The position numbers and the translations under genes are program-made. Of a stretch of 64,000 bases of DNA, positions 11,601 to 21,310 are shown piece by piece; the stretch's first letter is position 1, and every line of letters starts with the position of its first letter. The DNA is taken from assembly GCA_016858145.1 (NCBI GenBank), contig JAEHOE010000124.1, positions 62,001 through 126,000 on the forward strand. Direction: 5' to 3'. The notes under the pieces were generated by a model that was not told the DNA's origin, ran no database searches, and worked only from the letters and a program-made list of their open reading frames with translations. The DNA comes from Edaphochlamys debaryana. Taxonomy: Eukaryota > Chlorophyta > Chlorophyceae > Chlamydomonadales.

Positions 11601-14600
11601 GCGGTACCGGAGCCCAGACAGGTAGATGCCCCCCCCAATGCTCCGAAAATCATCCCCCCCGACCCCCCCCCCCCCCCACACACACACACATGTTCCCTCG
11701 GCTTACACGCGCAGCCCCTAACACCCGCCCCCCCTCCCCACAGGCCGAGGAGGGCGACTTGCAGGAGAAGGTGGACATGCAGGTGCGTGGGGTGGGGTGG
11801 GGGGGGTGGGGGGGGGGGTGGGGGGGGGGGTGAGGAAAGGGGGTTTTCCCGCAACGCGGATGCGGGGTTTCCTGGCGGTCAGGATGTGGTTGGGTTGGTT
11901 CACTTGGTTGGGGCGGGCTTGGGGGTGGGGTGGGGGTGGGGGGATGGATGTGCAGGTGCCGGCGGGCGTGTCCTGTACAGGACTGGGTGGGGCTTAGTAA
12001 TGCGGGGCCTGCAGGGGGGCCGGGCATTTGGGAAGGGCCAGAGCTCCGATGGCGGGGTACAGTCGGGTACGGTCGGAGGTACGATCAGGTACGGCCAGGT
12101 ACGGTCACAAGTACGGCCGTGCAAAAATCTATCTAGGAGTCTGGCGTACGGACTACTGCTCTTCAAACGGCGTACGAACAGGTCCGGTCGCACACAGGCC
12201 CAAGTACGACCAAGTACGGTCAGAAGAACGGTCAGGCACGGCCAGAGGCGCAAACCCATCCCCGCTCTCCCTCTCTCCTCCCCCCCTCCCCTCCCCTCCT
12301 CTCTCTTCGCTCTCCAATACGTCAAACATCTCCTCCCTTCCTCCCCCCCTGCCGCTCCTCCTCTCCTCGCCCCCTTCCTCCCCCCATTTTCCCCCATCTC
12401 CCCCCTCCCCCCCCAGAACGCCCTGATCCAGTCCGAGGAGCAGCGCCTGCAGCTGTCTCGGGCCCTCATCGACCTGCAGGTGGGGGTGGGGGGGTGGGGG
12501 TGGGTGGGGGTGGGGGCGTGCGTGTGGGGTGGGGGGGGGTGTTTTGGGGGGGGGGGGCGGTGACCGAGCTTAATGGGAATGCGGGGGGGGGGCTGACGTG
12601 TACGAGAAACTGCTGTGTGTTTGGCGAGGATGGGGGGTGGGGTGGGGGGTGGGGCGGAGGTCTCGTGTGTGGGCGCGACTGGCTTGCCGGGTGGGCGGGT
12701 GGGGGGAGGGGTCGTGCGTGGGTGCGTGGGGAGGGGGGGGCCAATGCACCCTCGTCAGCCAGTCCGTGCGCCTGCCCCACAACCCTCCGTACCCTCATCT
12801 CATGCCCCCTGCTCTGATCTCGCCCCCCACCCCTCCCTCCCCCTCCCGCTCGCCCCCCAGATGGAGATGAATGAAGCCAAGCAGGAGTGGGAGGCGGCCA
12901 AACACGCACTGGAGGTGGGGGGGTGGAAGGTTGATTTTCGGAGCATTGGAGAGCGAAAGAGGAGGTAGAGCGGCAGCCAGCGAGCCCGATGGCGCGGAAG
13001 GGTGCAGGGCGGCGGGGCCCGCCGCCCTCCGCACTTCGGGTGTCACAACACGACAGCAAAAACAGCGCCGCGCTGGGGGCCATGGCAGACGCATCGAAAC
13101 AATGCCGTGCAATGCCTGGGCAACACGCGCCCACGTGCATACCCCCCCCCCCCCATCCACCCGCAGGTGAAGCTGGTCGAGGCCGAGGCGCAGGGCATGG
13201 AGGCGGCGGTGGCGGCGGAGCAGCTGGCGGAGGTGGGGGGGTGGGGTGGGGAGGTGATTGGGGGCGAGGGGGGGCATGTGGGAGCAGCACCAGGGCTGTG
13301 TGTGCACCCGACGGACGGGACTGGGGTCCGCACGGCACTTGGGCTGTTGGAGCTTGGGCTGTGGGGCTGTGGGGGCGCCGCCGTTCACCCTTTCACCCTT
13401 TCCCCCCCCCCCTCCCTCCGGGTCCCCCCCCTCCCAGGCTGCTGAGGTGGAGAAGGAGCTGGAGAAGAAGAGCGAGGAGGTGGGGGGGGCCGCATGGGGT
13501 GTAGGGGGAGGGGGGCGTGCCCGTAGATGACTAATGGGGGTGGGGCAGGGCGCACCGGCCGCCGGACGCTGGCAGGTGTGTGGGTTCTGTGTTGGGGGCA
13601 GGGGGGAGCACGTGCCAGCAGATGAAGTGTGGGCCTGCCCTGCCACCCTACCGTCCTCCCTTCTCCTCTCCTTTCTTCCCTCCCCCCTCCTCACAGGCCG
13701 AGGCCCTTAGCAGGGAGGTGGCCCGCCTCCGCTCCGCCCTTGACTCGATCACAGCCATGGAGGCAGGGGCGGAGGGGGAGGGGGCGGGGGCGGGGGCAGA
13801 AGACTCGGACGGAGGAGGCCCCGCGTCGCCCCTCGGCCCCGCCGCCGCCCCTGGGGCCAAGCCCGCCGGGCGGGGCGAGGGAGAGAGAGAGGGCGAGGGC
13901 GAGCCGGAGATCCGGGGCCCGCGGGCGGAGCCGGCGGCGGGAGGCGGAGCGGGGAAGAAAAAGGAGGGGCAGGGGCAGGAGGCGGAGGCGCCGGCGGGGC
14001 GGGCGGATGACCCTGCGAGCCGGGCCAAGGTGGGGCAAGGGGGGGTGGGGGGTGGGTTGCTTGATGAGTGGGGCGTGTGGCAGGGATGGGGGCAGGGCGC
14101 AGCATGCGGTGCTGTGGGCCTACGCTGGGAGCTTGGGGGCCTGGGGGCCGCCGTCGCGTGTGGCGTGTACGGTCGGTGTGTCGCGGCTCGTGGGTGTGCG
14201 ATGCTGCAAACTCATGTGCATTCGGTTGTCTCGATCGGCTGTCGGCCTCCTAATGATCCCCCCCTGCTGTCCCTGTCGTGCCCTCCCTCCCGCCCCCCAG
14301 GACCGTGTGCGGCAGCTGAAGAAGAAGGCCGAGGAGTCCAAACAGAAGGTTGGTTGGCTGGTTGGTTGGTTGGTTGGTTGGCTGTGACATGGCAGCGTGC
14401 GTGTACCGTTTTCAGGACGCATGACTCATGAGTAATGACTCATAACTTACTCCACACCCCATGGCCCCCCATGCATGCATCCCTGACACGAACCCCCCCG
14501 CCTCCCCCCCCGTTACCCCCCCGCCCCCGCCCCCCCTCCCCCAGGAGCGGCGCATCCAGGAGCTGCAGGGGGAGCTGGCGGAGCAGCGGCGGGAGCTGGA

Positions 14601-17600
14601 CGCACTGAGGAACGGGGTGCAGCTCAAGGCGGCGGGGGTGGACGAGGTGGGGGGGAAGGGGGGGAAGAGGGGGGCGTGTGTGTTTTGTGACACGGTGGGG
14701 GCTGCAGCTCAAGGCGGCGGGGGTGGACGAGGTGGGGGGGGGGGAAGGGGGGGAAGAGGGGGGCGTGTGTGTTTTGTGACACGGTGGGGGCTGCAGCTCA
14801 AGGCGGCGGGGGTCGACGAGGTGGGGGGGGGGGGGGGGGTAGGGGGTGGCGCGTGGAAGAAGAGTTCATGCAGAGTATGCCATACATCGCGAAACCCGAC
14901 GTATCTCATACTGGTTGACGGTTGTGTTTGGCTAGGGGATGGGGCGGCAGGGGGTGGTCAAGTGGATGGTGGAGTGGTGGCCGAGGACTGCCTGTCCTCC
15001 TGCACCCACCTTCACCCTCCCCCCCCTTCCTGTCAGGTCCGCGAGGCCTCCCGCCGCAAGCTGGAGGTGATGCAGGCCGACGTGGCAGACATGGCCCGCG
15101 TGGTCAAGATCATGAAGGCGGATCCGGATTCGGATCTGCGATTGAGCCCCGACGAGATCTTCGCGGCGCTGTCCAATCTGGCGGCGGAGAACACCAAGGT
15201 GCGATCGCAGGAGACTGCCGTTCTCGCGTACTGCCGTCCTGACAGAGATGGGGCACTGATCAGGTTGGGGTGGGGGGCAGGGGAGGTGGTACCCCAGACC
15301 ACCAGGACACGCGGTGTATCGCCACAGGATGGCCCCTCCCCATCGCACCCCATCTCACTCCGTGCCATCCCGCCCCCTTACGGCACCCCCGCAACCCCGT
15401 ACGGCACCCCTATCCCCGTTCCACCCCTACCAATACTCCCCCCTATGCCCCCCACTTTCCCCCCAGGTGGCCGAGGCCCGGGAGGCAGACATGCGGGCCG
15501 AGGTGGCAGACATGGCCGCCCGCCACCTGGAGCTGAAGCGCAAGTACCACGCGATCTGTACGGCACACCGCAAGTGAGATGCCGTACGCTTACGCACGGC
15601 GGCACTCCGCCGGAACTTCAGCCCTTGCCCCCCTCCCCTTCATAGCCTGCGCCTCAACCCCCTACCCCTTCCTTCCCCCCCCTTCCCCCCCCTTTTCTCC
15701 CCCCCCCCCAGTCTGCGCTACCTGCTCGAGGACCGCTGGCCCCCCTCGGGCGGGCCCCCCCCGCGGGCCCCCACGGAGGAGGAGGTGGTGGGGGCAGCAC
15801 TGGAGGGGCTGGACAGGTGGGGGGGTTGGGGGGGGGGGGGCTGGAATGGCGTAACGGGTGGTTGGGCAATGGGCTCTCCTTCTGCTGACTTCTTCACACA
15901 TACGCCGGCCGGCTCTTCACCGAGCCTATGACTCCCTGGCTAATACGAGCAGCCCTGCACACACCCCACTGCCCCCCCCTCTAAGGGACGAGGAGGAGGC
16001 GGACCAACGCACCATCCACAAGCTGAGGGAGCGGGTGAGGGGGGATGGGGGGCTGCAGGAGAAGGGGGGCTGACAGTGCATGCCATCTCTCCCCCGAAGC
16101 GTTCCCGCGGGTAATAGGCCCCACCGTCTTTATGGTGCCACCGCTGAGGGAGTGGGTGAGGGGGCGGGGTCAACTCAGCTCAACCCGAACCCCCTCCCGA
16201 CCCTTGACCTCTCTTCCCCCTGCCCCCCCAGGGTTTTGAAGCTGGAATCCCTCCTTCCCTCCTCTCCTCCCCCTTCTCCCTAACCCCCCCCAAAGATTCC
16301 CCCCCAACCCCTCTCCCCCTTGCCTCCCCCCTTCCCCCCCTCAGGTATCGGAGCTGGAGTCCCTCCTGGCCTCCACCCGCCTGGCGCAGGCGGCTGCCGA
16401 CCACGGGGCCTCCACCGGCCACAACCCGGCGGCGGTGCCCCTGGTGCCGCTGGCGCTCAACACGAGGGACATGAGGGCCAGCAAGGGTGGGGAGGGGGGG
16501 AGGTGAAGGGGAGGGGGAGAGGGGGGCGAGGGGGGTGGAGGAGGGGGAAGGGGGAGGGGGGTCGGCGATGCCCCTGGTGCCGCTGGCGCTGAACTCCAGA
16601 GATTTTAGGGGCAGCAAGGGTGGGTAGGGGGGGAGGGCGAAGGGGAGGGCGAAGGGGAGGGGGAAGGGGAGGGGGAAGGGGAGGGGGAAGGGAAGGGGAG
16701 GGGGGTGGGGGAGAGGGGAGAGGAGGGAAGGAATGGGGGAAGCAAGGGTGCGTGGGTTGGGCTAGAGTTGGGCCCGCCCACCACGGGGCAGACAGGCGTC
16801 CGATCCAGATCTGCTCAATGACTCAGCCCCCCCTCCCCCTCTCCCCCCCTTCCCCCTCAGAGGTGCCCCGGCACGTGGAGCTGGAGAACGCCAAGCTGAG
16901 GGAGGAGCTGGACGCCATGCGCAGGAAGCTCAAGAGCCAGGAGGGTGGGGTGGGGGACAGTGGGGTGGGGTGCGGTGGGGTGGGGAGGCAGCCTGTTCCT
17001 CATGCCCTACCCGGCCCGCCGCCCGCTCGCCTGCCCCCGTCCTCCTCCTTCCCACGTTCCCTCTCTTTCTGCCCCGCCTCCCCCAGCCCTGCGCCCCACT
17101 CACCCTCTCCCTCCCCCTGTCCACTCCCCCCCCCGCCAGACCCCGCCGTGGTTGCCGCCAAGGCCGGCAGCGGCAGCCTCCGCCCCGCCGCCGCCGCCGC
17201 CACTCACGAGGCCATGCTCAAGCAGCTGAGGGAGCACAACGCCAAGACGTCGGTGGGTGACCGTGGTTGTTGTTGGGGTGTTGTGGTGGGGTGGGGGTGG
17301 GGTGGGGTGGGGGATAGGAGGTGGGGGGGCAGGGGGGGCTGTGGGGGGACATTGATGGGTTGCTGAGGTGGTGGTGGGGTGGGGGAGGGGGCGATGGGGG
17401 CAGGGACTGTAAGGAGGGGGAGGCCCCGGCCTCAGACCCGGCAGGGCACGTTGGGGTGTGGGGGGGGGGCGCACGACCTCAGGGCCCCACCCCTCCACCC
17501 AATCAGCCTGGGGAGCGCTGAATGCATCCCGGGAGCACCCTCATCACCCACCCCTCTCCCCTTTCCTTTCACCCCCCTGCCTCCCTAAACCCCCCCCCCC

Positions 17601-19030
17601 CTCCCCTCTCCCTAACCAACCCCCCCCCCCCCCCAGGGCGAGCTCCAGCGCAAGGCCCAGTCCGCCGAGTCACGTGCCGCCATGGCGGAGGAGCAGCTGG
17701 CGCAGCTGCAGGTGGGGGGGCAGGGGCGGGGGGGAAAGGGGGGAAGAAGGCGTGTGTATTGGCACGGTCATGGCGTATGGCCAGTGGGAAAGTCCCGGCC
17801 TGGGCAGCTGGTGTCCCCCTCCAGCCCTCATCGATCCCCCTCCCCCATTGCCCGCACCCCCTCTCCTCCCCCCCCCCAGGCCTACATGGCCAAGGCCAGC
17901 GTGAGCTACCAGAAGGAGATCGTACGGCTGAGATCCGTGATCGGGCAGATGGAGGTGTCCATGGGGGTCAAGCAGGTGGGGGGATGCGGGGGTGGAGGGG
18001 CTGGCGTGAAGGGGGTGGAGGGGTTGACGGCGTGGAACTTGGGCCCAAGCAGCGGCCAGGCACGGGTGAGCGCGGTCGCCAGCGGAAGCCCCCGCGGCCC
18101 ACGGCCGCTGCCCTCGAAGAGGCATCCGCACGGATTCCCCGGCCGATGCCCGCGCGCTCCCACACTTGCCCCTTGGCCCACCCAACCCTTCCCTCCCCTC
18201 TCCCCGCCCCCCCGCCCCTCAACCCCCCCCCCCCTCCTACCCCCCCCCCCCCCCAGGGCACGTACCTCAACATGAGTCCGCTAGAGGGCTCCGGGGGCGC
18301 CCCCGGCACCACCCTCCGCCCCGCCGCCGAGGTCCTGGACGAAATGATGAGCCGCGGCTCCGCCCTGCTGCGGCCGCCGTCCGTGCCCCACGCACAACCC
18401 CACAGCGGCGGCCACGGCCACGGGCCCGCGCCGCAGCCAGCGGCGGCGGTGCCGGCGTCGCCTGGCGCCGCCGCCGTCCACGGCAGCGGCGGCTCCTTCC
18501 GCGCCAGCGGCGCCGGCGCCACTGACGCCGCCGCCGCCGAGCTCGCAGCCGGCGGCGGTGCCGGCGGCTCCCTCCGCGCCAGCGGTGCCGGAGCCAACGG
18601 TGCTGGCGGCGGCGGTGGCGGCGGCGGAAGCGCAGGCCACCGCACGCCGCCGCCGGCGTCGCCGGCCCCCGGCGGCCCGCCGCCGCACGCGCCCAGTCCG
18701 GGCCCCGGCCCGGGGCCCGGTCCGGGCCCCAGTCCGGGCCGGGACTCGGTTTCCGGATCGGACCGGACTTCGGAGCGGAGCTCCTCCTTCACCAGCTCCG
18801 TCGGCGGCAGCGCGGCGGGGGCAGCGCACGGGGCCGCGGCGGGGGCCGGGGCGGGGGCGGGGGACCGGGGGGGCTCGGCGCAGAGCGAGCGGTCCGCCCA
18901 GGGCGGGGGTGGGGGCGGGGGTGGGGGTGGGGCGGGGGGCTCGCTGCCGTCCGTGTCTGCGTCCCGCTCCAGCAGCATGAGCTCGCAGCAGCGGGGCGGG
19001 GGCGGGGGGCGGGCGGGCGGGGCGCGGTGA
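2650..19030 (+). CDS. Divergent kinesin-like motor protein with long coiled coil, 34 exons
   Basis: Exon ends: 2650-2770, 3449-3518, 4076-4127, 4433-4517, 7148-7276, 7442-7518, 7776-7823, 7936-8052, 8749-8853, 9087-9480, 9850-9941, 10207-10259, 10490-10550, 10839-10910, 11186-11263, 11496-11519, 11744-11782, 12417-12479, 12861-12914, 13167-13232, 13438-13479, 13697-14029, 14301-14348, 14545-14646, 15037-15198, 15467-15573, 15712-15816, 15986-16034, 16345-16486, 16861-16944, 17140-17252, 17637-17711, 17880-17975, 18257-19030. Phases agree throughout, giving about 1343 residues. N-terminal kinesin motor: YGPESTNQ, then LAFGATGSGKTLLMEG (Walker A, residues 107-114), DLPGSE (switch II, 276-281) and LGGNA (403-406). 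The switch I NxxSSRSH motif is missing; the equivalent stretch reads GPVHERASAVF (238-248). A Gly/Ala-rich insert sits at about 313-375. Residues about 450-1085 are heptad-rich coiled coil, and 1087-1343 are Gly/Pro/Ser/Ala-rich. Exons 1-2 are weakest, resting mainly on phase. The subfamily was not identified; an axonemal or other microtubule role is only a guess. Confidence 0.82.
2755..2880 (+). repeat. Donor-region duplication, intron 1
   Basis: The end of exon 1 and its splice donor read GGCGGTGGGAGGTGAGGGG at 2760-2778. An almost identical stretch recurs in the intron at about 2852-2870. It belongs to the class of exon-end copies found in other introns of this gene, but it is embedded in G-rich simple sequence, so it is a weaker example. 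Confidence 0.45.
3525..3740 (+). repeat. GGGCCT / GGGGCCT simple repeats in intron 2
   Basis: GGGCCT hexamers run at about 3534-3600, then a nearly pure GGGGCCT heptamer array with about ten units at about 3655-3733. The array lies inside the kinesin-like gene, in the intron between exons ending 3518 and starting 4076. The G4-rich strand is the coding strand, so the transcript could form G-quadruplexes. Confidence 0.85.
4331..4367 (+). repeat. Copy of the start of kinesin exon 4 with its splice acceptor
   Basis: CAG plus GACGTTGCCGCCCGCTCC and the next 16 bases (DVAARSLLPLL) at 4331-4367 duplicate the true exon start at 4430-4465. The copy then diverges into pyrimidine-rich intron sequence. 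It is a decoy acceptor with about 11 codons of exon attached. Confidence 0.85.
4502..4772 (+). repeat. Copies of the end of kinesin exon 4 with its splice donor
   Basis: The true exon end GCCTTTGGGGCCACAG/GTGGGG lies at 4502-4523. The same word recurs at 4583-4600 and 4661-4678, and a degraded version (GCGTTCGGGGGCAACAGGTG) lies at 4752-4771. Each copy brings the last codons of the Walker A strand (AFGAT) and a GT donor, so the intron contains several potential downstream 5' splice sites. Confidence 0.85.
5018..7147 (+). repeat. 19-unit tandem array containing the kinesin P-loop exon start
   Basis: About 2.1 kb of tandem repeat, unit about 117 bp, lies between exon 4 and exon 5 of the kinesin-like gene. 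Each unit has a C-rich tract, an acceptor CAG, then about 30 exon bases starting GCAGCGGCAAGACCCTGCTC (encoding GSGKTLLMEGS with the G carried over from exon 4), followed by CTCTCTCGACAGCCTCCTTT and more C-tracts. Unit starts (first exon base) are near 5029, 5145, 5262, 5392, 5508, 5625, 5741, 5860, 5976, 6092, 6211, 6332, 6446, 6566, 6683, 6799, 6914, 7031 and 7148. Only the last continues into the rest of the exon. Individual units carry substitutions or one-base indels (AAGAACCTG near 5750, CTCCATGG near 6107, CTCATTGG near 6462), so the array has aged. C-run lengths vary and may include sequencing error. Confidence 0.95.
8576..8600 (+). repeat. Copy of the start of kinesin exon 9 with acceptor
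   Basis: TAG plus AAGGAGGACGTGGGCCCGGT at 8576-8598 matches the true exon start (CAG plus the same 20 bases) at 8746-8768. The copy diverges immediately after. It sits 170 bp upstream in the same intron. Confidence 0.85.
9722..9752 (+). repeat. Copy of the start of kinesin exon 11
   Basis: GACGCTCTGGGCGGCAACGC at 9724-9743 repeats the LGGNA-coding start of exon 11 (9849-9868, GACGCTCTGGGTGGCAACGC). The copy lacks the AG acceptor found at the true exon (CCAAAG) and diverges after FT codons. Confidence 0.8.
10045..10075 (+). repeat. Copy of the end of kinesin exon 11 with donor
   Basis: TCAACACACTGCAGGTGGGTGT at 10049-10070 repeats the true exon end ATCAACACGCTGCAG/GTGTGT (9927-9947). The copy lies about 120 bp into the following intron and keeps a GT donor. 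Confidence 0.75.
10600..10725 (+). repeat. Copy of the end of kinesin exon 13 with donor and a shared junction motif
   Basis: The exon end CTGATGGCGGTGGTGGACGA...CGGCAG/GTGGGG at 10524-10556 is repeated at 10631-10663, period 107 bp. The motif GTGTTTCGTGACACGGTG lies just before the copy (10603-10620) and again after it (10701-10718). The same motif, with T for C, borders the unrelated exon-end duplication at 14.6-14.8 kb. Confidence 0.85.
11074..11112 (+). repeat. Copy of the start of kinesin exon 15 with acceptor
   Basis: CCCCAGATCCGGGACATGGA followed by GGCCAGGCTCATGGCC at 11073-11108 is an exact copy of the true acceptor and exon start at 11182-11217 (IRDMEARLMA). The upstream copy then reads into C-rich intron. 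Spacing is about 108 bp. Confidence 0.9.
11321..11364 (+). repeat. Intron-shared element, TTTTCGGAGCATTG family, copy 1
   Basis: This segment runs from TTTTCGGAGCATTG to TAGAGCGGCAGCC. A second, about 80% similar copy lies at 12935-12978 in another intron of the same gene, and an inverted core copy (CAATGCTCCGAAAA) lies at 11637-11650. It resembles a small interspersed or introner-like element rather than random similarity, because the match covers about 44 bases with both ends shared. Confidence 0.6.
11637..11650 (-). repeat. Intron-shared element, inverted core copy
   Basis: The 14-mer CAATGCTCCGAAAA is the reverse complement of TTTTCGGAGCATTG at 11321 and 12935. Flanking similarity is limited to ATCATC/GATGAT next to the core. 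Confidence 0.5.
12056..12245. repeat. GGTACGGTC-type direct-repeat cluster in a kinesin intron
   Basis: About eleven GTACGG/GTACGA words (for example GGTACGGTC, AAGTACGGCC, AAGTACGACC) occur within 190 bp of the intron between exons 17 and 18. Similar GTAC-centred words are sprinkled through other introns and intergenic DNA (625-710, 15220-15420, 33290-33380). Function unknown. Confidence 0.7.
12935..12978 (+). repeat. Intron-shared element, TTTTCGGAGCATTG family, copy 2
   Basis: Second direct copy of the element at 11321-11364, located just after exon 19 of the kinesin-like gene (starts 20 bases after its donor). Confidence 0.6.
14617..14830 (+). repeat. Three copies of the end of kinesin exon 24 with donor
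   Basis: The exon end GCAGCTCAAGGCGGCGGGGG...GACGAG/GTGGGG ends at 14646. It is repeated with ends at 14731 and 14820, period 85-89 bp. GTGTGTTTTGTGACACGGTG precedes each extra copy (14678-14697 and 14767-14786). The duplicated module is therefore exon end, donor, G-tract and this motif, the same plan as at 10.5-10.7 kb. Confidence 0.9.
16142..16165 (+). repeat. Copy of the end of kinesin exon 28 with donor
   Basis: CGCTGAGGGAGTGGGTGAGG at 16143-16162 is a near copy of the exon 28 end AGCTGAGGGAGCGG/GTGAGG (16021-16040). One substitution changes Arg to Trp in the copied codon. Confidence 0.7.
16229..16258 (+). repeat. Degraded copy of the start of kinesin exon 29 with acceptor
   Basis: CAGGGTTTTGAAGCTGGAAT and the next bases at 16229-16256 resemble the true acceptor and exon start CAGGTATCGGAGCTGGAGTC at 16342. 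The copy sits about 110 bp upstream and carries several substitutions, so it is older than the exact copies elsewhere. Confidence 0.55.
16566..16626 (+). repeat. Copy of the end of kinesin exon 29 with donor
   Basis: CCCCTGGTGCCGCTGGCGCT and following bases to GGCAGCAAGGGTGGG (16567-16626) match the end of exon 29 and its donor (16438-16490) with about 80% identity. Period is about 130 bp. Substitutions give LALNSRDFRGSK in place of LALNTRDMRASK. Confidence 0.8.
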
Positions 19031-19140
19031 GGGGGGGTCGCGGTGAGGGGGGGGGAGGGTCGCGGTGACGGGGTGTCGCGGTGAGGGTGCGGGGCGGGGG
19101 CGAGGGGCGGGCGGGCGGGGCGCGGTGAGGGGGGGTCGCG
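18990..19140 (+). repeat. Duplication of the end of the kinesin coding region
   Basis: The terminal sequence GGCGGGCGGGCGGGGCGCGG followed by TGAGGGGGGGTCGCGGTGAGG, which includes the stop codon, occurs at 19005-19048 and again at about 19106-19148. This extends the pattern of exon-end copies to the last exon. Confidence 0.65.
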
Positions 19141-19209
19141 GTGAGGGTGCGGGGCAGGGGCGAGGCGAGGGGGTGCACGGAGGTGGAAGGGTGTGCTGGG
19201 GGCAGCGCA

Positions 19210-19262
19210 GAGGATGCGATGGTTACGGCCGGAACCGCCTCCACAAGAGGAGGGGTTGGGCG
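19210..19262 (-). mobile_element. Short 3' tail of a non-LTR retrotransposon family
   Basis: The minus strand reads CCCAACCCCTCCTC..., GGAGGCGGTTCC, GTAACCATCGCATCCTC. The same terminal block closes both retrotransposon fragments at 47772-47845 and 49453-49519. Only about 53 bp is shared, consistent with an extremely 5'-truncated insertion. No target-site duplication was identified. Confidence 0.55.
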
Positions 19263-19385
19263 TGGGCCATCACGGGGAACGGTACAGAGGCGCGGGGGTG
19301 CGGCACGTGGCGGGTGGCTGCAAGCGCGACGTCGTAAGTGCAGGGAGTCAGGGACGCTGCGCTGCGGCATGGCACTTGGGCACGC

Positions 19386-19390
19386 TGTAA
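19386..19390 (+). terminator. Candidate polyadenylation signal TGTAA
   Basis: TGTAA is the usual polyadenylation signal of volvocine nuclear genes. This occurrence is about 355 bases after the kinesin-like stop codon and is the first in that direction. A five-base word occurs often by chance, so support is weak. Confidence 0.3.
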
Positions 19391-20096
19391 GCACTGAAGC
19401 CGTGCAAGCGAGGCCTGCGAGGTCGGGGCGAGGTGGGGGCCGAGGGGCCAGGGGCTCGGGCGTCCAAAACGCGGGTGGACCCGGTCTTGTGAGCCGCCCC
19501 TTCGCCCTCGGGGGAGTCGGGGCTCGGGGGCTCAGGCCCGAGGCCTGCAGGCAGTGTCGCTCAAAGCCCAAACCCGGAATCTCGGCCGTTGCGTCAACTG
19601 ACGTCCCTGTCAGAGCCACTTCACACTTTACTGAGGCAGCAATACAGGACTGTAAGCCCGGCTTCAGTACAGCAGTCCTCCTCTGTCCACAAAACAGATC
19701 CAGGATGTGTTGCCCTTGAAGGCGCATCCCGTCAACTTGCGGGTCACCAGAGCCAGCCCGTGCCCCCTTCGCGCCTCCTTGCCCAGTGCACCCGACCCCG
19801 CCACTCTCCGGCACCCTTTGGCGTGTGTACCCTGCTAAGACGACAGGGCTGGGAGTGTGGAGACAATCCGGAGCCGGAGGGACAGCCCTTGCCCCGTTCG
19901 CATCGGGTGGGGGACGAACTTGACCCTCCAGTTGCGGCCCGCCCTCCCCCAAGGCCTTCCCACCAAGTACCATCCTGTGTGTCGCCTTCTACAGCCGAGC
20001 CCTGTCCCTGCACACCCTGCCAAGCAATCGTCCTCCCTTCCCCGTCATCTGCAAAGTGAATCCCCGACCCCACCCCACCCCGAGGCCCGCGAGGGT

Positions 20097-20112
20097 GGTG
20101 TTGAGAAACACC
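20097..20112 (-). terminator. Histone H3 3' palindrome
   Basis: On the minus strand it reads GGTGTTTCTCAACACC: 6-bp stem, 4-base loop, 79 bases after the H3 stop. The same element follows H4, H2A and H2B. It is the volvocine counterpart of the histone mRNA 3' stem-loop. Confidence 0.9.
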
Positions 20113-20191
20113 GGGTTGTTTGGGGTGCGAACCAGGGGGCTGCTGACGGCTTCACGCCCTTCAACAGCCCCCCAGCTCCAGCACAGCGCGC

Positions 20192-21193
<1,002 letters not shown>

Positions 21194-21294
21194 GCGGGCA
21201 GACCCCCGCCTGCCTCGGCCACGTGGGCGGGTTCGTGTGGGGGGCTCCTACCCGGGCCCCCGATTCCTGATCACGCTGTCAGCGCTACCAACCC

Positions 21295-21310
21295 GGTGTT
21301 TCTCAACACC
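21295..21310 (+). terminator. Histone H4 3' palindrome
   Basis: GGTGTTTCTCAACACC, 6-bp stem with TCTC loop, 101 bases after the H4 stop. Preceded by AACCC, as in the H2B copy. Confidence 0.9.

Larger units (their letters stand above)
19031..20096. other. Region between kinesin-like and histone H3 genes
   Basis: About 1.07 kb. It holds the duplicated kinesin 3' end (to 19148), a retrotransposon tail (19210-19262), a candidate TGTAA polyadenylation signal for the kinesin-like gene at 19386-19390, and otherwise GC-rich sequence in which no gene was recognised. Confidence 0.5.

Noticed and set aside
4076..19150. The exon-end duplications are purely an assembly artefact
   Set aside because: Copies differ by substitutions from their sources and from each other, and the spacing varies. 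This argues for real sequence, although homopolymer lengths may be wrong. Not fully excluded without reads.
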